Source of the DNA: Bacillota bacterium
GTDB taxonomy: Bacteria; Bacillota_H; UBA994; UBA5500
Length of the DNA stretch: 20,641 bases
Direction: 5' to 3'
Assembly: GCA_012727835.1 (NCBI GenBank)
Contig: JAAYGE010000148.1
Coordinates: 1 to 20,641 of the forward strand
In this document: piece after piece, positions 7,286 to 13,567 of the stretch
How the letters are laid out: the number at the start of each line of letters is the position of its first letter
Numbering within the stretch: the first letter of the stretch is position 1
Notes under the pieces: model-generated
Seen by the model: the letters and a program-made list of their open reading frames with translations, nothing else
Databases searched by the model: none
What the model was told of the DNA's origin: nothing
Position numbers and translations under genes: made by a program

Positions 7286-7702
7286 ATGATGCAAAGGAAA
7301 TGGCTTAACTTGGCACTACTAGGGCTTTGCTTGATAAGTCTAAGCCTGGCCGCTTGCAGCCCCAGCGGCAAGTTATCCGATGCTTTTGATGTGACCGCCG
7401 TTGAAGAAGCAGCGGTGGAAATCGTTGAGTTGGTGAATAATAATGATGGGGAAGCCATACGAGCCAGAGGTACGGAGGAGCTGAAGACAGCCCTCACCGA
7501 TGAAGCTTTGGCCCCGGTTTTCGATGCTATCAACGCTAAAGGTGAATTTAAGGAAATAGCCAGGATCAATTTATCCGGCATTAAGCAGAGCAATACCGAG
7601 TATGCGGTAGCCGTGGTTATTGCCAAATATGCCGATGGGACAGCCACTTTCACCATCAGCTTTGACACCGACATGCGGTTAGCCGGTTTGTACTATCGCT
7701 AA
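7286..7702 (+). CDS. DUF3887-type lipoprotein
   Basis: A 138-residue lipoprotein with a charged N-terminus, a hydrophobic stretch and a lipobox LSLAAC with the lipidated Cys24. The rest (about residues 33-138) resembles DUF3887: an N-terminal helix (VEEAAVEIVELVNNNDGEAIRARG) followed by strands (YAVAVVIAKYADGTATFTISFD). The fold is probably NTF2-like and may bind a ligand; function is unknown. The frame is open from 7208, but GGAGGTG at 7274-7280 and the signal peptide fix the start at one of two adjacent ATG codons (7286 or 7289). It is monocistronic, ending at a strong terminator. Confidence 0.82.
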   Translation: MMQRKWLNLALLGLCLISLSLAACSPSGKLSDAFDVTAVEEAAVEIVELVNNNDGEAIRARGTEELKTALTDEALAPVFDAINAKGEFKEIARINLSGIKQSNTEYAVAVVIAKYADGTATFTISFDTDMRLAGLYYR

Positions 7703-7712
7703 TAGGACCTGT

Positions 7713-7750
7713 GAATGGCACGATAACGGATTCGTGCCATTCTCTATTTC
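7713..7750 (+). terminator. intrinsic terminator of the DUF3887 lipoprotein gene
   Basis: GAATGGCACGA (7713-7723) pairs perfectly with TCGTGCCATTC (7732-7742) around an 8-base loop, followed by a T-rich stretch. The opposing DUF4236 gene stops two bases after the stem, so the hairpin may serve both directions. Confidence 0.85.
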
Positions 7751-7944
7751 TTACCCTTCCTGCGGCTCTCCTTCACATATGACAACCCCGTTCTAGGCAG
7801 GGAGAAGGTTTTACGGGTGGTCCCCTTGGCCGTTTTCGTTATGCGAAAGCCGGGCATTCCCCAACTAAAGCCGACTCCCGATTTGCTAAGGTTGATCCGC
7901 AAACCTTTGCCCAAGTTAATACTCTTGCGAAAGCGGAAACCCAT
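7744..7944 (-). CDS. DUF4236 small protein
   Basis: A 66-residue basic protein that matches DUF4236 well. It opens with MGFRFRKSINLGKGLRINLSKSG and continues with the glycine-rich repeated-strand pattern (GVGFSWGMPGFRITKTAKGT, LPRTGLSY). In other proteins this domain is often an N-terminal module before a membrane or peptidoglycan-associated part; here it stands alone, with a lysine/arginine-rich tail. AGGAGGG just upstream of the ATG on the minus strand confirms translation. Function is unknown. Confidence 0.85.
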   Translation of the reverse strand: MGFRFRKSINLGKGLRINLSKSGVGFSWGMPGFRITKTAKGTTRKTFSLPRTGLSYVKESRRKGKK

Positions 7945-8031
7945 ACCCTTGCCCTCCTTTCGAACAACTACTCCATATCCTCCCTTGCTAATCTATTCGC
8001 TCCCCTTCCCCCTTTCCCCTGTTACCAAGCC

Positions 8032-8060
8032 TTGCCAGAGAATAACTTTCGTGCTACTAT
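8032..8060 (+). promoter_or_regulatory. promoter of the padR-DUF2812 operon
   Basis: TTGCCA (8032-8037), a 17-base spacer and TACTAT (8055-8060), with an upstream TG for an extended -10. The start point, near 8067, falls inside the dyad at 8058-8091. Confidence 0.7.
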
Positions 8061-8091
8061 TATGTCATACGATATATCGCGACACATAATA
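8058..8091. promoter_or_regulatory. 34-bp dyad, probable PadR operator
   Basis: TATTATGT (8058-8065), four bases, the palindrome CGATATATCG (8070-8079), four bases, and ACATAATA (8084-8091) share one centre of symmetry; 26 of 34 positions are paired. It overlaps the last bases of the -10 box and the start point, and lies 21 bases before the PadR start. It contains ATGT and ACAT half-sites like those of known PadR operators, but 18 bases apart instead of the usual eight. Autorepression by the encoded PadR is the likely reading. Confidence 0.72.
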
Positions 8092-8111
8092 TAAAGGTGG
8101 TGGTGCCTGGC

Positions 8112-8414
8112 ATGACCGAGGCCATGTACTATGTTCTACTGGCATTACGAGAACCTTTGCACGGCTATGCCTTGATGGAAGCTATTAGAGAAATATCACG
8201 GGGGCGGGTGGTTATGGGGCCCGGCACCCTCTACGGCGTACTGACACGGCTACGCAAAGATAAATACATTGAGCTTACGGAAGATGATGGCCGCCGTAAA
8301 ACCTATCGCCTAACCCCCTCAGGCAGAGCCGCCCTACAAGCAGAACATGCCCGCCTTAGAGCTATGGTGGAGGATGGAAACTGGTTACAGGATGGGGTGA
8401 ACCGACATGAATAA
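8112..8414 (+). CDS. PadR-family transcriptional regulator
   Basis: A 100-residue DNA-binding protein of the short PadR class. The winged helix-turn-helix covers about residues 1-75 with the typical TEAMYYVLLALREPLHGYALM opening, the recognition segment GPGTLYGVLTRL (36-47) and the wing DDGRRKTYRLT. The C-terminal helix (about 76-95) is the dimerisation part. The frame reaches back to GTG codons at 8097, but the ATG at 8112 matches the family N-terminus. The upstream AAGGTGG is the likely ribosome binding site, although the spacing is long. The gene overlaps the DUF2812 gene by eight bases. PadR proteins of this type are usually repressors relieved by a small ligand or stress; the inducer is unknown. 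Confidence 0.93.
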   Translation: MTEAMYYVLLALREPLHGYALMEAIREISRGRVVMGPGTLYGVLTRLRKDKYIELTEDDGRRKTYRLTPSGRAALQAEHARLRAMVEDGNWLQDGVNRHE

Positions 8415-9591
8415 AAAGCAAGTTCGGCGCCAATTTTGGTGGTTAGAAAATTGGCAGCTGGCCGAGCAGGAAGCCTGGTTGGAAGAGATGTCTAGGAACG
8501 GTTGGCACTTGGTTAAGACCTGCTTCGGGCGAGCCACCTTTGAGAAGGGGCCGCTGCGGAATTATCGCTATCGGTGCGATGTGTTTAATGCCGACCACTG
8601 GTCGGAACAGGAGCGCTTGGAGCTTTATCGGGAAGCTGGTTGGGAGCATGTGGCCGATCGAGGTTTGGTGCAGATTTTCCGTGCTCCCGAAGACGGCGCC
8701 ATACCTGAAATCCACACCGACCCGGTGGAACAGGCCAAAAATATCCGTCGTCTATTGCCAGGACACCTGACTAGCTTCCTAGTTCCCTTACTGTTTATGG
8801 CTTTAGGGATTTTAGTTTATAAACCTGGCCTGGCAGAACTGCTGTTAGGGTTCGATTGGCTGGTTGCACTGGCTTGTCTTTTCTTTTTTGCTTGGATTAT
8901 CTTAAGCGTGGTAGCTCTATGGCGACTGGCAAGGCACATTACCAGCTTACTACGGGGCCAGCAACCACCGCGGTCGGTAAAATGGCGGTCGGCAATGGGC
9001 CGAGCACAGGTGCGAGGGGTTTTAATACTGGTCACATGGCTTTTCCTTTTAGGAGGTAGGTTAGCTGAGCCCCTATTGGCTACGCAGCCCGACTTTCCCC
9101 CGATTCCAGAAATCGATTTACCTGTGGTGCGTTTATCTCAGATAATGGACGAATCCCAATATGCTAGTTCCATTCGTAATGAGGGTTACTTTAAGGATAA
9201 GGGCGATGTTTGGAACTACTATCGCCTGGAAAGCAGTCTCCCCGTGCCCGAGCAGCATTACTTAGCCGAATCAGTAGAACTGCGGTCCGGCGGTTCTGAA
9301 GCTACTAATGTATACTTCCATTGTGATGCCTATCGAGCAATATCGCCGGGCGTCGCCAAAGTGTTGGCTAACAGTATAGCTGAGGGGCGCAAATTGTACC
9401 CCTACCGCAGCACTTTACCCCTTCGTCCTGCCAGCGACACCCGGGGTTTTGCCGGGCTCTGGCTCTTGGAGGACGAGGGCCAGCTGGAAGTGATCACTTG
9501 CCAAGGCCATTGGGTCTATCACCTGAGTTGTGCAGGCAACGTGTCTTTGGAACAGATGCTGCAGGCGCTAAAGTTGCACATTATGCCATAG
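8407..9591 (+). CDS. DUF2812 membrane protein, PadR partner
   Basis: A 394-residue membrane protein. The N-terminal part (about residues 1-110) matches DUF2812: WLEEMSRNGWHL, a FEKG....YRYRCDVF segment, REAGWEHVADRGLVQIFR and a final EIHTD. Three hydrophobic segments follow (about 121-142, 151-173, 203-218). The remaining 170 residues form a soluble, probably extracytoplasmic domain that I do not recognise; most DUF2812 proteins lack so long a tail. The padR-DUF2812 pair is common in Bacillota, and the protein is often regarded as a target or signal partner of the regulator. The start overlaps the padR stop, with GGGGTG upstream. Confidence 0.88.
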   Translation: MNKKQVRRQFWWLENWQLAEQEAWLEEMSRNGWHLVKTCFGRATFEKGPLRNYRYRCDVFNADHWSEQERLELYREAGWEHVADRGLVQIFRAPEDGAIPEIHTDPVEQAKNIRRLLPGHLTSFLVPLLFMALGILVYKPGLAELLLGFDWLVALACLFFFAWIILSVVALWRLARHITSLLRGQQPPRSVKWRSAMGRAQVRGVLILVTWLFLLGGRLAEPLLATQPDFPPIPEIDLPVVRLSQIMDESQYASSIRNEGYFKDKGDVWNYYRLESSLPVPEQHYLAESVELRSGGSEATNVYFHCDAYRAISPGVAKVLANSIAEGRKLYPYRSTLPLRPASDTRGFAGLWLLEDEGQLEVITCQGHWVYHLSCAGNVSLEQMLQALKLHIMP

Positions 9592-9654
9592 TAGGGAGGT
9601 TTCTGCTGTCTTACTGTATTTTCCCTTACTCCCGCCTTGGCTAGCTAATTTCTA

Positions 9655-9663
9655 TGCTATAAT
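9655..9663 (+). promoter_or_regulatory. extended -10 promoter element of the diguanylate cyclase gene
   Basis: TG-C-TATAAT is a perfect extended -10 (TATAAT at 9658-9663). A TTGGCT lies 15 bases upstream. The element overlaps the first ATG of the open frame (9662), so the translation start must be downstream. Confidence 0.55.
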
Positions 9664-9682
9664 GCTGGTAGTTACAATTGGG

Positions 9683-11482
9683 GTGAACGGGGAATTGAAG
9701 AGAAGATTATTTTTGGCACGGGTTGATTGGGTAATTTTCAGCGTGATGCTTCTTGTTGCAGTCTCATTTTTGGAAACTCAGCCGGCGTTAGCTTTAGAGC
9801 GTCAGGATTTGGATCTAACATTAGAAGAAGTGGAATACATAGCTAACAACCCGGAAGTTAATTCACTAGTAGTAGTGGGAGCTGCGCCCATCCAATATAT
9901 GGATAAGAATGGTGAAGTGCAGGGGATATCAAAACTGATACTAGAGGAAATCGCTGCTGCCACCGGGTTGCGCTTTAATTGTCTAGCTTTCGACTCACTG
10001 GAACAGTTGCGGGCAGTAGCTCAGGACGGCGATATTGTAGTAGGTATCCCGCAGGCCTATGCGGATGCGATACCCGGGCTAGTGCTCTCTCGTCCCTATT
10101 TGACGTCTGTCAGCATTCAATTTCAGCATAAGTCGGTAGATCCGGAAAAACTGGACGGAAAGATATTTGCGGCTGTAGAAGGCGGCAATATTCCTTCCGG
10201 CATCCCAGCTGGGAGTGTCCGCTATTTTGATACTCGGGAAGAGGCCATGGCGGCCGTCAATGCGGGTACAGCCCATTATGGCTACGGGAATGCCTATTCG
10301 GTGGCCTATTATACTCTACAAAATGGATACAGGAATCTGGTCACTGTTCCTTTAGAGCGGGAACAACGGGAATACTGTCTAGCGCCGATCAATCCCGATC
10401 CCCTTCTCATGTCCATCCTCAACAAGGCTCTAGCTGAAATCGATAATGATACAATTCTATCGATTATTCTTAGTTCCACCACGCGGATGGACCAAGAGCT
10501 AACATGGAGTAAGATCCTAGATACCTATAAGGGCGTAATATGGGCTCTGTTGGTAATCGTTATTATTCTGTTACTACTGTTGATCTTCTTCCATAGAAGG
10601 GGCCGCAAGGAGCTGGAGCTGCAGAACCGACGTTATGCCATGTTGGCGGAGCTATCCAATGAGTTCATATTTCACTACTGTCCTGAAATGGACACCCTCA
10701 GCTTCAGCCAACACTCTATCGACTCTTTTGGAGAAAACATCGCCCGCATAGCTGAAGTGGTTAAAGCTACTCTAACTCAACAGCTAAAGCAGCGGCAAAC
10801 GATGACGGGGAGCAACATTAGCAACGATGCCATTCTCCCCCCCATTCCCGGCTGTAACGTCACCTTTCGCTTGGTTACCAGCCCCATCTGTACCGACGAC
10901 GGTGAACTACGAGAAATCCTTGGCAAACTGATCGATGTCAGCAAAGAGTTGGCAGAAAAGGAAGCGCTGGTCACCCGGGCCCAGCTGGATGGGCTCACCG
11001 GAGTTTTAAATGCGGTCACTATACGAGAGCTGGTGGAAGAACGGCTGTCCCAAAAAAGCCGGGGCATACTCGATGCCTTCATCATATTGGATGCAGATAA
11101 TTTCAAAAAAGTGAATGACACTTTAGGCCATTACGCAGGAGACCAAGTATTAAAAGGCATAGCTAATACCTTAAGCAGTATTTTTCGGGCCACCGATATT
11201 ATCGGTCGGTTTGGTGGCGATGAATTTTGCATTTATATGAAGAACGTTCCTTCCCCGGAATTCTTGCATAATAAATGTCGGCAGTTGGTCAACGCCACCC
11301 GCCGCATCGTGGGAGATGTTATTGTAAGCACCTGTGCTGGCGCCGTTCTGGTAAGGGATAAACGATCCTATGAAGAAGTATTCCAAGCGGCCGATTCGGC
11401 CCTGTACCAAGCTAAAGCCGAGGGCCCAGGCCAGGTGGTAGTACTAACCTGCGCGAAAAACACTTCGGGGGACAATCAATGA
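9683..11482 (+). CDS. membrane diguanylate cyclase with periplasmic solute-binding sensor domain
   Basis: About 599 residues. Numbered from the first in-frame ATG at 9662, the order is: membrane anchor 22-45; a solute-binding-protein (SBP_bac_3-like) domain about 60-285 outside the membrane; a second membrane segment about 291-311; a linker or PAS-like region about 320-430; a GGDEF domain about 443-595. The catalytic motif GGDEF (518-522) is intact, and RATD (509-512), exactly five residues before it, is a canonical inhibitory I-site. The protein should make cyclic di-GMP from two GTP under control of an amino-acid-like or other small ligand and be product-inhibited. A perfect extended -10 overlaps the ATG at 9662, so I place the start at GTG 9683; TTG 9695 is possible. 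Neither has a clear ribosome binding site. Confidence 0.88.
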   Translation: MNGELKRRLFLARVDWVIFSVMLLVAVSFLETQPALALERQDLDLTLEEVEYIANNPEVNSLVVVGAAPIQYMDKNGEVQGISKLILEEIAAATGLRFNCLAFDSLEQLRAVAQDGDIVVGIPQAYADAIPGLVLSRPYLTSVSIQFQHKSVDPEKLDGKIFAAVEGGNIPSGIPAGSVRYFDTREEAMAAVNAGTAHYGYGNAYSVAYYTLQNGYRNLVTVPLEREQREYCLAPINPDPLLMSILNKALAEIDNDTILSIILSSTTRMDQELTWSKILDTYKGVIWALLVIVIILLLLLIFFHRRGRKELELQNRRYAMLAELSNEFIFHYCPEMDTLSFSQHSIDSFGENIARIAEVVKATLTQQLKQRQTMTGSNISNDAILPPIPGCNVTFRLVTSPICTDDGELREILGKLIDVSKELAEKEALVTRAQLDGLTGVLNAVTIRELVEERLSQKSRGILDAFIILDADNFKKVNDTLGHYAGDQVLKGIANTLSSIFRATDIIGRFGGDEFCIYMKNVPSPEFLHNKCRQLVNATRRIVGDVIVSTCAGAVLVRDKRSYEEVFQAADSALYQAKAEGPGQVVVLTCAKNTSGDNQ

Positions 11483-11510
11483 GCGAAACCTAAACCATAC
11501 TGGGGTACTC

Positions 11511-11557
11511 ATGGGGACCGGCATCGGCAGCCGGTCCCCATCGCCGCCAGTTTTTTT
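11511..11557 (+). terminator. terminator of the diguanylate cyclase gene
   Basis: ATGGGGACCGGC (11511-11522) pairs perfectly with GCCGGTCCCCAT (11530-11541) around a 7-base loop. A run of seven T (11551-11557) follows, but nine bases after the stem. The T-run is also the end of the opposing DUF2935 gene. Confidence 0.75.
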
Positions 11558-12410
11558 ATTTGGTGCCGCTTTCGGTGGGAACGAATAAGGACAATTCCTG
11601 TAAGAACTTATCGGCCTCGCGCCGGATATGGTCGGCCAGTAAAGGCGACGGAATGATACTTAGTGCTTGGCAAGCCAGCAACAGCTCATAGGCGGCAGCC
11701 TTAAAATCTCGCAGCGCCCGCGTGTGTACGATTACTTCATCGGTAAACCTTCTCACCGTATTAAAGGAGCGGGGATTGGCACTATCCATTGACTCCAATT
11801 CGTTGGCCGTTTCTAACAAGCGGGAGAAGGTGCGGATAAATTCTTCCGCCTGCCGGATCAGCATTCGTTCCGACGGGTCCAGTAGGTGGCGCACAAACTC
11901 CACATGCTCTTTCATCACCCGCAGCCAGAAAACGTGCTCTTGTAGTAGAGCATGCAAACGACTCTCCGGCTCCGGCCGGCTCAACAGATGTAGGAAGCGC
12001 TTAGCCTCCCGCGTGATGTGGTCGATCAATAAGGGGAAAAGAGCGTTTCCGGGCAAGCGACAAGCTACCAACAGGCGTAACAGCCGTTCCTTGTAGTCAA
12101 TGAAGGCCACCAGGGCTCGTTTCAGCTGGCGTAAGCGCCGCCCGCGCAGCCGCTGCACCCGATTCAGCACCCGTTCCAAGCGGGCAAAAACTTCTTCAAA
12201 CCGCTCTGCTTCCCGCCGTAGATCGGGCCGGTTGGCTGGTAGGCCCAGCTGAATAAACAGGGCATGTTCCTTCATAATGCGCGTCCAGAAGCGGGCCTCA
12301 AAGAGCAAAGACTGGTCTAAGTCGGGGGGAACCGATTCCAGCAGCTCCCGATCTTCGTCTAACAACTCCTGCTCGTCAAACAGCAAATCTTCGTGCTCGT
12401 GACTGGTCAC
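11556..12410 (-). CDS. DUF2935 protein with two tandem domains
   Basis: A 284-residue, mostly helical, charged protein that is an internal duplication. FWTRIMKEHALFIQ (about residues 41-54) and LFPLLIDHITREAKRFLHLL (about 124-143) in the first half correspond to FWLRVMKEHVEFVR (161-174) and SPLLADHIRREADKFLQEL in the second. This is the DUF2935 pattern, in which conserved His and Glu residues of four-helix bundles may bind metal. That last point is inference by analogy to hemerythrin and ferritin-like bundles. No signal peptide is present. The start is a GTG, with AGGAGG seven bases upstream on the minus strand. Function is unknown. Confidence 0.87.
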   Translation of the reverse strand: MTSHEHEDLLFDEQELLDEDRELLESVPPDLDQSLLFEARFWTRIMKEHALFIQLGLPANRPDLRREAERFEEVFARLERVLNRVQRLRGRRLRQLKRALVAFIDYKERLLRLLVACRLPGNALFPLLIDHITREAKRFLHLLSRPEPESRLHALLQEHVFWLRVMKEHVEFVRHLLDPSERMLIRQAEEFIRTFSRLLETANELESMDSANPRSFNTVRRFTDEVIVHTRALRDFKAAAYELLLACQALSIIPSPLLADHIRREADKFLQELSLFVPTESGTK

Positions 12411-12443
12411 CAGACATCCTCCTTCAGTAGCATACTGTCGATA

Positions 12444-12472
12444 TTGATCCGGATATAACTATCCTTTATATC
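12444..12472 (+). promoter_or_regulatory. candidate plus-strand promoter
   Basis: TTGATC (12444-12449), 17 bases, TATATC (12467-12472). No plus-strand gene of normal size follows, only about 90 bases and then a strong terminator. Confidence 0.35.
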
Positions 12473-12478
12473 ATACGT

Positions 12479-12571
12479 GCTGGAGGCATGGCCTGTGACA
12501 TCCTCCTCAACGCCCATGGTGAGTACAAAACTAAAAACCAGCTGGGCTGATGGGCCCTAGCTGGTTTTTTA
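12479..12571 (+). ncRNA. candidate small RNA or micro-ORF transcript
   Basis: This stretch lies between the DUF2935 and LppM-like genes, in a 308-base region with no recognisable protein gene. A promoter-like sequence (12444-12472) and a strong terminator (12533-12571) bracket about 90 bases. It contains a 20-codon ORF (ATG at 12488, TGA at 12548-12550) whose GGAGG is only one base from the ATG and so is a poor site. GGAGG and CCTCC within the segment can also pair. It could be a small RNA, or just a bidirectional terminator preceded by chance promoter boxes. Confidence 0.25.
12533..12571. terminator. strong bidirectional terminator
   Basis: AAAAACCAGCT (12533-12543) pairs with AGCTGGTTTTT (12559-12569), with GGGC/GCCC inside. 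Six T follow on the plus strand, and TTTTTAGTTTTG on the minus strand. Confidence 0.85.
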
Positions 12572-12644
12572 TTGCCTACTTTCCAATAACACCCAAACAA
12601 TAAATGAGCATGACCAACCGGGTTCGCCGTGAAATGGTAAAATA

Positions 12645-12687
12645 TAAAAAATCCCCCAGCAGGCTTGTTAAAGCCAAGCGGGGGGCC
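12645..12687 (-). terminator. intrinsic terminator of the LppM-like lipoprotein gene
   Basis: Read on the minus strand, a C/G-rich stem (CCCCCGC with GCTGGGGG, inner GGCTT/AAGCC) is followed by a run of six T. It begins about 30 bases after the stop at 12719. Confidence 0.85.
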
Positions 12688-12718
12688 GACTAAATGTAGT
12701 AAATAACCGCCTAGCCAA

Positions 12719-13420
12719 CTACATAAAGAGCCAACGATAAAGAGAGATAACAACTAGAACAAGCAACAGGGCGGCACCGGCAATGCGACCGTACTGCCAC
12801 TGTTGTGATAGCACACCTAGGGAGATACCGCTTTGTATCTGTGTATCGGAAAGGGTCCAGACGGCTGAATTCTTTTCCACCTGTAAGGCGTTGCTACTGA
12901 CAATTTTACCTGGCGTTGTCAACCGGTAGGTGACGAAAGTGTCGGGAACTACATCGGCTGGCGGTTGTTGACCGCTGAAAAAGGTGGGAATGCTGGCCTC
13001 CTCTTCCCCGTCAAGGTTTTTAAAAGTTACATCAAAAATATTGCGGGAAGAGAATAGCCCGGGAAGGGTTTCAGCTCTAATGATGGGAGCCAACTTCAAG
13101 GGCGCCAGCAGATCCGCCTGTAGCGTATTTAAGCTCTCCAGCGATTCGAAACTGCCCCCTATCTCAATGACGCCCATATCTCCTTCCGCATATTGGCGTA
13201 CAAAAAAACCTTCCGCCTCCACCCGTGAGAAGTACTCGCTAAAATCGCCATTCTTCAACGCCTCATTTACATCGCCCGTACCACTGACTGTTACCAGCAG
13301 TTCCCCTTTCCCTTCACTGTTCTGTAGCCGGGTTTCCATGTCCACGTATAAGCTGCCGTCACAGCCGGTGAGTACCAGCATAAGTAAAGCCAAGCACACA
13401 ATTGCTAAACTGCGCCGCAT
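12719..13420 (-). CDS. lipoprotein with C-terminal membrane segment (LppM/DUF3153-like)
   Basis: A 233-residue lipoprotein: signal peptide with lipobox LVLTGC (lipidated Cys20), an extracytoplasmic domain starting LYVDMETRLQNSEGKGELLVTVSG, and a C-terminal transmembrane helix (about residues 212-232, followed only by Met). A lipidated N-terminus combined with a C-terminal anchor, and the repeated short beta strands with NSEGKGEL, remind me of LppM/DUF3153 proteins; that is a resemblance, not a firm assignment. The frame extends to 13519, but AGGAGG eight bases before the ATG at 13420 and the signal peptide decide the start. Function is unknown. Confidence 0.78.
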   Translation of the reverse strand: MRRSLAIVCLALLMLVLTGCDGSLYVDMETRLQNSEGKGELLVTVSGTGDVNEALKNGDFSEYFSRVEAEGFFVRQYAEGDMGVIEIGGSFESLESLNTLQADLLAPLKLAPIIRAETLPGLFSSRNIFDVTFKNLDGEEEASIPTFFSGQQPPADVVPDTFVTYRLTTPGKIVSSNALQVEKNSAVWTLSDTQIQSGISLGVLSQQWQYGRIAGAALLLVLVVISLYRWLFM

Positions 13421-13528
13421 AGCATCATCCTCCTTATTGGTATCATTAACCATAGGGAGGATAATTACACTTATGGCGGCTGCCGATCCGGTCCCATGTT
13501 CACCCCCCAAAGAAGGCATTGTACAAAT

Positions 13529-13558
13529 GAAGGCGAGAGGGATGTTCCTCTCGCCTTC
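13529..13558 (-). terminator. terminator of the large secreted protein gene
   Basis: GAAGGCGAGAGG (13529-13540) pairs perfectly with CCTCTCGCCTTC (13547-13558) around a 6-base loop, 10 bases after the stop at 13568. The minus-strand tail is only moderately T-rich (ATTTGT). Confidence 0.75.
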
Positions 13559-13567
13559 TATTTATGT

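Noticed and set aside
7171..7674. 167-codon minus-strand ORF antisense to the DUF3887 lipoprotein
   Set aside because: It overlaps the hisC start and the promoter of the opposing gene; the opposing frame has a signal peptide, lipobox and Shine-Dalgarno site.
12466..12753. 95-codon minus-strand ORF with a hydrophobic beginning
   Set aside because: It runs through two terminators and overlaps the end of the LppM-like gene in another frame; there is no ribosome binding site, and composition is not protein-like after the first 30 residues.
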